Source: Ahaetulla prasina (Eukaryota; Chordata; Lepidosauria; Squamata; Colubridae). Taken from it: a stretch of DNA of 64,000 bases. Below are positions 23,470-36,500 of the stretch, piece after piece. Every line of letters starts with the position of its first letter. Positions within the stretch are counted from its first letter, which is position 1. Below the pieces are notes generated by a model, which worked only from the letters and a program-made list of their open reading frames with translations, was not told where the DNA came from and did no database searches. The DNA is taken from assembly GCF_028640845.1 (NCBI RefSeq), contig NC_080540.1, positions 159,610,438 to 159,674,437 of the forward strand, read 5' to 3'. The position numbers were made by a program, and so were the translations under genes.

Positions 23470-25557
23470 CCTACAAAGCGCTTTCAAACTGTTTCATTTC
23501 ATTTCTTGATAACCTATTTGTAGGCCCAAATTTGGCCCTATGGTACAAAGGACTTTTGTGTCCCTGTCTTATTTCCTGAGTTAAGACACAAGAAAAATCT
23601 CTTTAAACTCTCCTCCCCAAGATGGTTGTTGAACAGTAAGGGGATATTTCTCTCTTGCTGACAAGCTGCCAATTTTGCTGCCAAAGCTAGCTGTCTGATA
23701 GTGCTGCTCCCTGGATTTGAATGGGAGCACTTAGGAATGATCTGAGATGACTTTTAGACAACCGTGGACCCATTTGAGAAGGGGGGTCTTGAAGATTCAA
23801 GTGTCAGGGTTCCAAGTAACACCCCCAAGAAAATCAAACTCCGAGGCTTCGAAGCTAAAATTTCTTCAAAGCTAATTTTTATTAGAGATGTCATATTTGC
23901 ACATCTGGGAAAACCTGAATCTGAGAGCTTCCAGGTTTTCCTCACCCAAAAGAAAGTTAAAGTCCTTGCCCATCACCCACATGTCCATCACCCAAACCAA
24001 TCAGGTACCCTCCTGAACAGAAGATACCTCCCCAGTCTTCTTAGCACAGCTGCAGGACAAAGCAGCCTTGACTTGTTGGAAAGAATGTTATTTTGACTAC
24101 ATTTCATCTTCACTCCATACAATCCCCCCTCCCATTTTCCCACAGTAGAATTTGTGGCAAGCTTAAAGTAAATATGGCTTCCAGGTCTGACATCAAGTTC
24201 CTTTGGGAGCAGTCAGAAAGTCGTGAGCATCTATCTTTCTATTGGCATTTCAGGTTTTTATAAGCGTGCATGGGCTTTTTGAATTTTTACTTTGCTTTTT
24301 ATCTTTAAAAGTGGACCAGCTGGCTGAATGCTGATTTATTTTAACCCCCTGCTGGACCTTAGCTGCTTTCTTTTTTCCTTTGATTTATAAATTTTGTTTT
24401 CGGTATGGAAACAGGGCATGCCTGTGGATGGTGAAATGCTTTCATTGAATTTACATTGGACTCTCCCCACAAGGTTTTTGCATCTTTTTAATTTGAAAAA
24501 TACTTGGAGTTTATTTCTTTTTAATTTTTATTTTAATCTCCGATTGAAATATCCAGAAAATACCTTTCCTGTTTCCTTCTGCTTCAGGCTCCTTATTCTC
24601 TGGTTGAGCTTCATCGAGCAACAATGTTTCAGAGTACAGACAAGCAGTGGCTGAAATCTGAGAAAAGATCTTTTGGCAACATGCAGCTTTTAATTGAAAA
24701 CTTTTTTTAAGAGTTTGATGACATGATAGTGATCATGGAAAATATCCGGAGGCATGTAGCTTTGGAGGAATTTGATTTGAAAGCTGTAGTGTAGATCAAA
24801 GAGATATAAACTGTACAGACAGGGAATTAAGTTGATTCCATACATCTCTCTGAACTTCAAATCTGTGTTTATTTACAATAGCAGAAGCCTGACAGGGAGA
24901 AGTGACAAATTGGTTTTTCTTAAGAGGACAGGAGAGATTGGGGAATGGATTTATTACTCTTAATTGCAAGCCACTTTTATCTGGACTTCGTTGTAGAGAT
25001 TGAATGTATTATATTTAATTAGACAACAACTGATAAGAAAAAGTATCAAAAAGCAAATGTGGATATTTGATCCAGGACGAATTATGTTAATTTTCACTTT
25101 TGGGATATTTGGGATATGCGGTGGTAAATTTTCTACGAGTTGATTACAGTAACATTTTCTTAACAGAGAGTTTTGAAACTCTAATCTTGTCCTTTTCATT
25201 ATTATTGTTCTCCCTGTTAACTATTTTGTCCTTAATTTAGATGACAGGTCAGTAGTTTACATATAGATTTATTAGTTTTTTAAAAATTGGGGGGGGAGGC
25301 TGTTTCACAAAGGGTGGGAACTAATATTATAGCAATGTATTAATCAGTATTCAACCAGGGGGAATTATATGTGTGTATATGTTGGGGTTTTTTTCTCTTC
25401 TTTTTCTAATGTGTTACATGCGTTGTATCTTTTCTTTGTTTTTTAAAACTTAAAATATAAATTTTCTTGGAATTTTGTATATTAACTTTTTTTTTTAATA
25501 AAATAAAAATTTGCTAAGAAGAAAAAGCTCTTTAAACTCTTCCCCTCTTTTTTCAAC
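23470..25557. other. Intronic sequence with no gene; possible LTR and L1 debris
   Basis: Around 23800-24100 the text (tgtcagggttccaag, aacacccccaagaaaatc) has the feel of an old LTR, but I could not find both ends. The AT-rich stretch at about 24400-25520, ending in aataaaataaaaatttgc, could be a LINE 3' end. Neither call is firm, and I saw no exon. Confidence 0.3.
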
Positions 25558-25565
25558 AGTACGGG

Positions 25566-25906
25566 CAGAGGTGGGATTCAGCCGAGTTGGACCGGTTCAT
25601 GCAAACTGGTTGTTAAAATTCTGCCTAGTTCGGCGAACCAGCTAATCCTACCACTAGCTGGCCCTGCCCTTGCCCGTTTGTCGGGCCGTTTTCAAGTTGT
25701 TTTTTGAGCTGGTTTGGATGTTCAGTAGTAGTAAGTAAATAGAGAGGGAAATTGTACCTTGTTGAGGCCTTAGAGGCTGGGAGGCAGAGCTGGGTGTGAT
25801 GAGTGACATTAAGTTGGCCATGCCCATCCAGTCACATGGCCATCGCCTACCCAGCCAGTCATTAGGGCAGAGAACTGGTTGTTAAATTATTTGAAACGCA
25901 CCACTG
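25566..25906. mobile_element. hAT-like MITE, family E, perfect duplication
   Basis: It begins CAGAGGTGGGATTCAGCC and ends with gaaacgcaccactg. AGTACGGG is present at 25558-25565 and again at 25907-25914. Internal ggaccggttcatgcaaactgg matches its relatives. Confidence 0.9.
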
Positions 25907-26174
25907 AGTACGGGCTCTGTCCACCTCTAACCATGATGCACACATATAATACTTTCACCTTAACTGCTTCCTTCTAAACATGAACCAAGCTTACCCAGGT
26001 TAATTAAAGTTAGCAGCTGAAATGCAAATAATTATTTGGCAATCTACAATTGTCACAGTGCCAGGGAAAATATGAAGGATGAAAGAAGGCATATCTTGAC
26101 AATTAAGAGCTGGCATCAAAATCTTTTGTCAGGTAGAGTTGGCCTGAATTTTTGCAGTGTGGCTTACATTGCAA

Positions 26175-26288
26175 ACCTTGGCAACTTTGTAAAGAGTGGA
26201 CTTCATCTAGAATTCCCTAGCCAACATGGCCATTTCTAAGAATTCTGGGAGGTGAAGTCCACACATCTCAAAGTTGTCCAGGTTGGGA
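26175..26288. mobile_element. Old palindromic MITE, family B
   Basis: aaccttggcaactttgtaaag, a diverged core, then gaattctgggaggtgaagtcc and caaagttgtccaggttggg. The termini are lost. It is an older copy of the family seen intact at 43482-43606. Confidence 0.6.
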
Positions 26289-27413
26289 AATACATAACCT
26301 CTCTGGAGATGTCCTTTAGATGTGCAAGAGCCTCATTCATGCTCCTTTGTGCACAAAAACACTTTTCTGACATGAACAAAAGCCTTGGTTTTATTGTTTA
26401 CCTTCTGGCATTTAAATCTATTAATTCGTGTTCTGCACTCTGGATTGACAAGTAAACAGCCTTGATCAATTTTTTTGGGTGTGACATTCGCTAAGGGATT
26501 TCACTGATGCTATTTTAAATCTCTTTCACCAAATTGAATATATCCAGATCATTCTTTCTGTCTTTATAGGCCTTTATAGTTCATAGTCTCTCATGATTGC
26601 CACTATCCTTCTTTGAATATATTGCTGAGTCACAGTATAGCAGCACTCTACAGGGTGAGCTGTTGGGCTTATAGTAACCAACAGTTGGCATACTTCTCTT
26701 CAATGTCTTCTTAGAATGACATATCCAATTCATAGATCTTGGACCAATGGGAACTCAAATGCTACTTGGGAAAAGGAGCGGGGTCAACAGTCATTTTCTG
26801 TATCATACAGTATATAAGCAGAAAAGTCAGGAGCTTTCCATATCATTCTTCAATAAATACACAACTATTTCGTATTGCCTATATTTAGCTTTGGCTGAAA
26901 GCTATCAAACACCTTACAAAAAGCAATAAGCAATATAATATTAGAAGTGGCTCATATAAACACTTCCCTGATTTACTGGCATATAAGAAACAAGGGTAGG
27001 GAAGCACAATCAAAGTTTTATGTTATTATTGCCTATTTCCATATGGTACAGTTTTTGTCTTCCCGCGGAGTTAATTTTCTGGTTTGGTCTACCAAGTGGG
27101 CTAACATACAAGCAGATAACACAAAGAACTACATCAGGATGCCAGGATCAGAAGTGGATTTCCCTCATTGGGTTCTTCTATTTTGTTACTATAGAGAGTC
27201 CATTCTTTCAGAAGTATGCTTACTTCTTAAGAAAGCAAAACATTTTGAACTTCCTTTAACAGAAATGATGAGCAGAATCAGAGGGTGATGAAGGAGCCAG
27301 ATAAAAGGGTTTTAAAAATGCTTTGACAGGGCTGGATAAATTCATAAACATGGACAATAAGATGAGCTGAAGGAGAGTCTGACATACAAATATACTATTC
27401 TGTTGCTTTTCAG

Positions 27414-27511
27414 TATGCAACCCATCAGTGGTAGCACCCATTTTGTAGCACTGAATTATGGAGACTGAAACTGTGCCCTCGCAGGAAGCTTCCCTGACTG
27501 TTAATGAACAG
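27414..27511 (+). CDS. POU6F1: POU6F1 first coding exon (CDS from 27458)
   Basis: Acceptor ctattctgttgcttttcag ends at 27413 and donor g/gtatgtctc begins at 27512. The start codon is ATG 27458-27460, with A at -3 and G at +4. An in-frame TGA lies just upstream at 27452-27454, which fixes the start. It encodes 18 residues ending LTVNEQ, which joins in phase 0 to VIVMSGHETIRVLEVG in the next exon, as in mammalian POU6F1. Confidence 0.9.
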
Positions 27512-27518
27512 GTATGTC

Positions 27519-27575
<57 letters not shown>

Positions 27576-30500
27576 CTCCTTCCTTCCTTCCTTCCTTCCT
27601 TCCTTCTTTCTTTCTTTCTCAAACTTATATGTCACACACCATCTCATGGTGTGTAACTGTGGGCAGTGTATAACAGTCCAATAATACAGTAGATACATAA
27701 AACAATCATTACCTAAAACTGTTATATAAAAATTATTTTAAAAAATATTAAAACCAGGAAGGAAAAAGTAATACAGAAAAAAACAATAATAGATGGAGCA
27801 GTGTTAATAATAACACCTCATTTATCCACCTTACATCCAGTTTGACAGCTCATCACTGTTAACCAAGATCTGCAGCTGGTTTTCAGACAGAAAGTTTCCC
27901 AAAACCTCTCTGGGGGAGTTTTGGTCTGCATAGTCAAGGTTATTGCTGCCCCTGGCTTTCCTGTTTAAGAATCCAATACATATCTCCCTTGTTGCTTCCC
28001 TTTGCCTATTGTATTGATGATTTGGAGCCCTGATGTCCCCATATGCTTTGCTATCTTTTCTCAGGTGATTGTGATGTCAGGACATGAGACAATTAGGGTA
28101 CTGGAAGTGGGAGTAGATGCTCCAGTCTCAATAAAAAATGAAGGGAAAACGCTGAAAGCAACAGATGCAGCAGCTGGAGGAGAGGATTCTGCAAACTGCC
28201 CTCCAGAATCAAGTAAAACAGGACAGGAAAGGGTACAACAAAACCCAGAGAAAGCATGCAGAGAATCAAGTGGTAAGTGGCACTTCATATGTTTCCATTT
28301 ATTTGGTCTTCTCCATCCCCAACTTGTTACCCAGTCAGAAAAGTAAAGATAGAAGCCACATGGGACAATTTCATAAGAAACGTAGAACCCAGACTGTGTG
28401 AGGCTCTCACAAAATTTAGCAAGGGTCATTTATGGGTATCTGTATTCAGAAAAAAAACCACACCCTCCTTCTCTTTGGTTGCTAAAATGATATGTTGGAA
28501 TAGCGAGAACCTGTAGACCTCAAAAACACATAAGCTGAACCATGGAGGTCTCCTTAGGTCCTGCTTCCGTCTACTGAAATTCCCCGTTTTATTCTTCTCC
28601 AATAGCCGAGGGATGCTTCCATATAGAGAGCTCTGGGACTAGCCATCAGCAAACATTCTGCAGCTCTTCTTTTGCAGTAAGACAGAAGTAATGAGAAAAT
28701 GCAGAAGGGCTATAAATGTGAGACATCGGGATATCTTCTTCCCCAACCTTAAATTATATGACTGAGGCAGGGAGATTACAAAATAAAAACTTCCTCAAGA
28801 ACAATCCGGAGATTTATCATGAGAAGCAGGAAAAAAATACAGATAAGATGAATAGAGAATGGTGTACCTAAAGCCTGTAGTCAGGTGTCCCATTTCTGGG
28901 CCTTTGCACATATTATGTGTGCAGAAAATAATAATGGATGGAGCTGGGTAGCTGCAGTATTGGACGGTCCAAATTTCAAACCTCAAATAATAATTTATAG
29001 GCAGTGGACCAGGCAACAACAGAGCAGAGAGGTTGAGGAAATGACAGCTGGGCAAATGAAGAAGACAGCTGGTTGGAGTGAGGCAGGACCAATCAAGTGA
29101 CATTTTTGGCAACAAGAAGTTACTTGGATTAGAAAATGGTGGTGGAAAATGGTGTGTTTACCTCATGATCTGATTTCTTGACTTCAAAGTGTTCAGTTAC
29201 CGGGCTGAATTCCGGTTTCTACTTCTGAAATCAGATGGATATGAGATGGAGGGAGAGATGTCAACTTCCTGGGTATAGGGCTTGTGTGTAGTGTTGGGAT
29301 CCGTGGTTCTGACAAGTGTTATGTTCCTTAATCTGCTGCTGGCCTTAAGAAGAAATTCTGTGTTCCATTTTTGTGTGTAAATATTGCATGTTCTTAAAAA
29401 CCATTTAACACTCTCTGAAGGAGAAACATCATCAGGTTTATTTTAAGCAACCCATCTAGTTCAGAACCTATCCAGTTTGCAATGGGGAAAAAAATCATGA
29501 TCACAAATAACTCTGAGAAATTTGAGTGTTAAAATTAGGAGTTTCTTTCCTTTTTAACACGTAAAACTTTTTCCAGAGGAAAATCAAGATAGGAAATAGA
29601 GAGTAGGGAAGGAGTGGTTGATGTAATTTTATTTGTGGAGTCCTTGATACTCTAGGACAGTGGTTCTCAACCTTTATAGTGCTGCGACCCCTTTAATACA
29701 ATTCCCCACGATGTGGCGACCCCAACCGTAAAATTATTTTTTTTTAGGCAGCGATCTCAGCAGCCGCAGAAAGGGAAAAAAAGCGGCAAACTGTTTTTTT
29801 GAATTTATCGCGCCTGAAGCCATATTGGCTAGCAATCTGAACTGCTTGCAATTGCCTTGAGGACGGAGGCATTAAAGCGGAGACTCCTCCCCTGTTAAGT
29901 TTATCGCGCCTGAAGCCAGATTAGGCTAGCGATTGGGAGTGATTGCAGCTGTCTTGAGAGGGAGATATCAAAGCAAAGATTTCTCTCTTTTTTAATTCAT
30001 TGCGCCTGAAGCCGAATTCACAATTCTTCAACTCGCAAGTATACTTCCCATATTTTCAGTGGTCTTAGGCGACCCCTGGCAAATCGTCATTCGACCCCCA
30101 ATGGGGTCACGACCCACAGGTTGAGAACTGCTGCTCTAGGAGACCCTGGTTGGTTGCTTGCTTGCTGACATTTCATTACCCAATTAGGTAACATCATCAG
30201 TGCCTCTGTTGTGCATGCTTTCTGAAATGTTTGATGCCCATATATGGTTCCAATTGAAGAGAATATCTGTAGGTTAGAGTTGAACTATGAAGGTTTTTGT
30301 GCTCTCTGAACTTGGTTGCTTGCTTGCAAATGATCAGTAAATCGTGATATCTACAGAAAACAAGATAATCTCTTTTATTGGTCACATAGTCCTTTTTCTG
30401 TCTATCACTTTCCCTTGTTCAAGTAGTTCTTGTAGTAAGAATTTCCTTCTTGAAGGATCATTTCACATCACGCTTGCTAATTATATATACTCTTGCACAT

Positions 30501-33500
30501 GTGTACCCATCATACCGTTCCCTTTTGGAGTATGCAATGCTATAAAAAGCACCAAAAAAATCTAGTAATAAACAAGAAGAAAAAGGAAGAGTAGTGTGGT
30601 GACCTAGAGATGAAGACACCTGTCTCACACTCAGGAGGTTGAGAGTTAAATTCTAGGCAGCAACAGATGTTTCTCTACCAGGGCTCAAAGAGAAAATATC
30701 TGCTGCAAACTCCACAGAGGCATCAGGAAGGGCATCTGGACAGTAAACACTCAGCTCCATTCAGTCACCCCAACTCCACCCCGATAAAAAGGATTACAGG
30801 GTTGTGAAAAGAAAAAAAGAAGAAGAAAAAGAAATTAAAGGTATGAGATTAGAAAATAAAATCCAAATAAATCTAGTTCACAGCTATACCATGAAACAGT
30901 GTCGAATTCTTTATTAACTCTTTCTCTTTACTTACCATACTTAAGATTTTATTTCTATTATTTTACTTATTAACCCCCTATTAACTTCATTTTTATATAG
31001 ATCATATTTCAAGCCTATTCACTTAGCTATATGCGTTCTCTAAATCAACAAATGCACAGTAAGCTTTCATTCATAATATTCCTTCAAAACCTGCTAAACA
31101 ACAAAATTTATGTATCCATTTATTAACGCATACAAACACACATGCATACAGTTTAGAGACCGCCAAACTCCCAACATCTCTGACCCACATACAATTCAAA
31201 AAAATTAAAAATACAAGACCCAAGAAGGAATCATGAACAGCCCCAAAGCGACATAATAATAAACATTGAAAATAAACATAAAGCAGCAATTTAAAAAAAT
31301 ATATATATCCAGCGGGGGTTCAACCATAATTCAGCTCTAACGCCTGGGAAAATAATTAGGACTTTAGTAGCTTCCTCAGCATCATTAGGGTAGATAAATC
31401 AAAATGGTTGCATAATACATGTAATTAGAGAAAGAAAAGCTAGACCAGGGGTGTCAAACTGGCAGCCCACAGGCTGGATGTGTTCACGCGCAGGCCACGC
31501 CCACCCCAGCTCCCCGAAGGGAAAAAGCGTCACAATACATCACGCGACGGCAACGTGATGCGGCAAGTTGGATCCCTGTGGGCTAGACTAAGTGATCAGC
31601 CTTAGTCATAATAGCATTCTTTATTAACAGTGGTAATTTTGAAACATTTTGGCCAGCATGCCATAACAGCAACCAAAGGCCAGCTTTGCCTAAATCATGC
31701 TAAATCATAAGCATTCTATGGATCTCTAATCCAGATACTACTTGCCAGCAGACAATACAGTGACAGTAACAGAATTGGGAGGGACCTTGGAGGTCATCCA
31801 TCCCCTTGCTGTTTATACTATACCAGGGGACTCCAACCTTGGTCCCTTTAAGACTTGTGGACTTCAACTCCCAGAGTTCCTCGGCAGCTTTGCTGGCTGA
31901 GGGACTCTGGGAGTTGAAGTCCACAAGTCTTAAAGGGACCAAGGTTGGAGACCCCTGTACTATAATACTATACTGTACTGTACTGTACTGTACTATATTA
32001 TACTATACTATACTAACACATTAACACTAACACTATATTAATATTAAATACTAATACTATTTTTGGTAAATGGCTATCCAATCTCTTCTTAAAACCCTCC
32101 AGTGATGGGGCACGCACACCTTCCGAAGGCAAGCCGTTCCTCTGGTTAATTGTTCTCTCTGTTAGGAATTTTCTCCTTAATTCTAGGTTGCTTCTCTCCT
32201 TGGTTGGTTTCCATCCATTGTTTCTTGTCCTGCCCTCAGGTGCTTTGGTAAATAAATTGGTCCCCTCTTCCTTGTGGCAGCCTTGGAAGACTTCAAGTAG
32301 TGGAAGATGTAGTAGACTGTTGTCTATATCCCACCAACTTGACAGGCATGCAGTCTGTTGACCCATGTTCAGGATGTCCTCTTCATTCAATGAAAGTAAC
32401 TTGGTTTGATATACAATATCCACGATGGTAGTTGAAGAGGTTAACAGAGTAACATGTTTTCTCTTTTTTAAGGTGAAGTCAAGGCATTGCCTGAAATAAC
32501 ACCTGTGCCTATCCCAGGAATTGTGCCATTTAGCCAAGTGACAAGCCAACCAACACCAACTTTAACTCCTGTCACAGTGCAAGCGGCACCACAGGTAACT
32601 ACCCTACTATAGTAGTTTTAATAAACATTGAACTCTTGTTCAATGGACAAGGAAATACTGTAGTGCATTCAATTTCTCTAGGGGAGTTGGGAATTCCCAG
32701 TGCCCTGTGAAGCAGCTGAATATGGGCAGGATACTTAGGCAGAAGGAGAATCTTTACTAAAATCCCACAGTGTTATGGAACTTAGAGGTTGTCACATTTA
32801 AGATACTTCTTGATGTTATAGATCAAGGGTCTCCAATCTTGGTAAGTCTAAGACTTGTAGACTTCAACTCCAAGAATACTTCTGCCAGACACGCTGGCTG
32901 AGGAATTCTGGGAGTTGAAGTCCCCAAATCTTAAAGTTGCCAAGGTTGGAGAGCCCTGTTACAGATAGCTTTGGTGCTCTGGAATTTGCTGTCATTTTTT
33001 AAAAGGATGCAGTTCAGGAGTGAAATGCTCTTGGTTCTGACCAGATCTCGCAATCCGGTAGTGATCATGGCCAGTGGTTCGGCAATCCGGTAGCGATTGT
33101 GGCTGATGGTTCAGCGATCCAGTAGCGATCGCTAAACTACCGGTGACACCCGCCACCCGGGTGTCATTACTTCCTGGTTTTAACCTGGAAGTAATGTGTT
33201 TTTTAACCCTTTGCGCATGCGCAGAAGGTTTTGCGAATGCGCAGGTCTGTGTGTGGCCTGTGGACTTCCCAGCCGGTAAGGAAGGTAAGTTGATTTTACC
33301 CCTGATGCAGTTGACAAAGCTTTGTAGAAATCAAATGCACTCTTCCAGTGTTTTCTTGGCAGGCATTTGGGTGGCTTTTTTTTAAGAGTGCTGCAAGATA
33401 CACAGATGCAACTTGACATATCATTAATCCCTTATATTAGAGCCCCACCCAACAAAACTAAGGAGTTGAAGAGAGACTTGCCTTGTTTATCTTCTATAAA

Positions 33501-36500
33501 GCTTGCATACCTTTTATTCCATACAAGCTCTCATAGAGCAACAGCTGTTTTAGAAAATTAGTGTAAATTGCCTCACAGTTTAGAAATAAGAAAATGGCTT
33601 TAGTTCAGTGATATAAAAAAACACAAAAGAGGAAAATATCCAAATGTGCTGTAGACTATTAGTTTCATTCTCAAAAATAACACATTTAAGAGTGTCAAAT
33701 ACATGAGGTAATGCCTTTTTTAGCTCTTGAAATGGGATGTAGAGTTTCTTCACTTATTTTGTGGTTCTTCAGAACAGGGGTCTCCAATCTTGGTCCCTTT
33801 AAGACTTGTGGACTTCAACTCCCAGAGCAAAGCTGGCTGAGGAACTCTGGGAGTTGAAGTCCACAAGTCTTAAAGGGACGAAGGTTGGAGACCCCTGCTC
33901 CAGAAAAACAAATTTATCCCAGAAAAGGGCTGAAAGGTTGAACATAGTGAGACCCATAGAGAGAATAAAACTGATTTTCTACCGTATCTTTTGATTTTCT
34001 TTTTCTTCACTGTCCTGCATCTTATCCTTGTCACATGGAGAACAAGGTCATTCATTACCTGTTGGAGGTTTTGATACTATTCGTAGGGCTTTGGAATAAA
34101 TAAAATGCCTTTGAATTCTGATTCATTTAATTGTGATGCAAGCACAGTGAATTCATACAAAGTAATCTTTTTCCCTACTCTGAAAAATCTCACCTATTTA
34201 GAAAATAATGTGTAGGATAACAATAGTGGGATTAAGAATGAGGACAGAGGCACTGGCGAATGAATGTTTTCCCATTCAGGTGATACACACGGCTTCACAG
34301 GCGATACATTAAAATCACCTGTCATTGCTTGCCAGGAGGCGGAGATTTCTCCTTCCTCGTGCCTCTTCTTGTCAAAATACTCTAAACTGCGGTTGGCACC
34401 TGCAAAGAGAAATTGTATTTTCATTGTCAAATAAGTTTATCAGCTTTGCTCTGAAATAGCAGATTGGAATACATCCTAGAACATTTGGGCTTCGAGAAAT
34501 TGCTGAACAACACCACCTAGTTTTTCTTACCATTGGCCAAGGCTGCTGGGATTTGTAGTTCAGAAAGGAAGGAAGGAAGGAAAGCTGTAGCTGAAATGAT
34601 GAAAATGATTTCCCAGTAGGAAGATCTGCTGCCCACCATTATGGGAAACAAAGCCAGCACTGTTTGCAGCATGTATTTTAGATAGCTTGTGAACATTGCA
34701 AGAAAATTATTTCCGCCTTCCTCTTAGTCTACACCAGGGGTATCAAACTCAATTTCATTGAGGGCCTCATCAGGGTTGTGTTTGACCTTGGGGGGGGGCT
34801 GAGGGGGCGTGGCCAGGGTGAGCATGGCCAGCTTGACGTCACTCGTGTCGGGGTGCCTGTGGTGGCCCAAGCACCCTGCCAGCAAAAACAGGCTCCTTAG
34901 CTCCATTTTCAGCCCCAACGGCCTTCTGCCAGTGAAAATGGAGCTCGGGGAGAGGGCAGTCCTTCGCTGTTTCTAGGGTGGCCCCACGGGCCAGATCTAA
35001 GCACCTCATGGGCTGAATCTGACCCCTGGGCCTTGAATTTGACACCCCTAGTCTACATTGACTTGTGGGATGGCCATGCACCCCAAGATGCAGTACAGTA
35101 GCACCAGTTTTCTGAAGGAGATATCCCTGGCAAAAACTAGCCTGATAACTAATAAATTAAATAACTAGGGTTTACCGTGCTATGCTATGCTTTGGACTTT
35201 GCATTTCGACCCAAAAAAGGGGTTGGGCGAACAGACAGCAGGGCTGGGAATTAAAACAAAAAAAAAGGAGAGAGAGATGTCCCAGGTTCTTTCATGGTTT
35301 GACTTTGAACCAGCCCCCCCATTGGAGTGTTACAGAGCTGGGTCACCTAGCTGCTGGCCATGGTGGGGGGCTAAGCCGCACCCGGCACATCTCAGTCAGG
35401 CATCTCCTGGCTGGGCTGGGCCTCCGGTGGGCTGTCTGACGTGACTGCTGCACTGATGCTGTCTGCAGTGGCGTTGATTTTGTTTTCCCTTTTTTCTTTT
35501 TTACATCTCGTTTGCTTTTGCAGGTCTTGACTCAGGAAAACTTAGCAACAGTTGTGACAGGCGTAATGGTTCCAGCAGGGGCAGTTACTCAACCTCTTCT
35601 TATCCCCATCAGTATTGCAGGTCAAGTGGCAAGTCAGCAGGGGCTGGCTGTGTGGACATTTCCTGCAGCAACGGTGGCTGCCCTCCCAGGACTGACGGCT
35701 GCCTCTCCTACTGGGGGAATTTTCAAATCACCTATAGCCAATTTGCAAGGTAACCCACTGTTTCTTGGAAGGTCACACAGAGGGAGCAAGAGTCCGCAGC
35801 ACTTGGGCCCTAACCAGAATCAGCCTTAATCTGGGAGGGAGCATGTTGGGAGGCTGGTAACTTTTTTGAATTTCAGGAAGGGAGGGAGAGCTAGCTCTTT
35901 TGCTCTATAGGTCAGGGGTCTGTAAACTTGGTTCTTTTAAGACTTGTGGACTTCAACTCCCAGAGTTCCTCAGCCAGCTGATCTGTCCCCCTCCGCAGTC
36001 TGGGAGACACGAGCGATGACTTAATTAGCCCGCAACTATCAGCTCTGGCAGCAAACTAGCGAGCGTCTGCCAAGTGTCTCTGTTATCTCTCTTGATGCCG
36101 ATGAGTCAGCCAGGAAACCAGGAACAAACAGTACTTCAGCTCAAGTTCTCTCCCTCTAAGCAGTTGATTTGCTCGCCATGAAGTGGTATAGCAGCCCTTG
36201 CTGCTTTTATATCCTGTGGGGTGTGGCTCCATGACTCAGCACTTCCTAGGCCTGCCCCACCCCTGCTTCTGTTGTTCCCGCCTCTCCTGCCTACGAAACC
36301 TAGGGTCCAGCCAGGCCTGATTGCCATCAGCCGGGTCTGGAGGTGTGGCCTGAGGGGTTAAAGAGTCAGGGGATGGAGGCCTCATTATCTCCTCCACCTG
36401 GCCTGCCTCTGGCTCCTGGAGCTGAGCCAGAGAAGCCAGTGCTCCAGAGGTAAGTCCTGATGGCCTTTCCCCCCTCACTTTCCGAGTCACTTTCTGGCAG

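Larger units (their letters stand above)
31765..32330 (-). mobile_element. CR1 LINE 3' end (minus strand), carrying a MITE
   Basis: Minus-strand text encodes the CR1 reverse-transcriptase tail (NLELRRKFLTERTINQRNG, then LPSEGVRAPSLEGFKKRLDSHL). The CR1 terminal region lies at 31765-31800 (ggagggaccttggaggtcat). A palindromic MITE and a short TACTG/TACTA repeat are inserted between them. It ends about 140 bp upstream of the POU6F1 exon at 32473. Confidence 0.85.
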
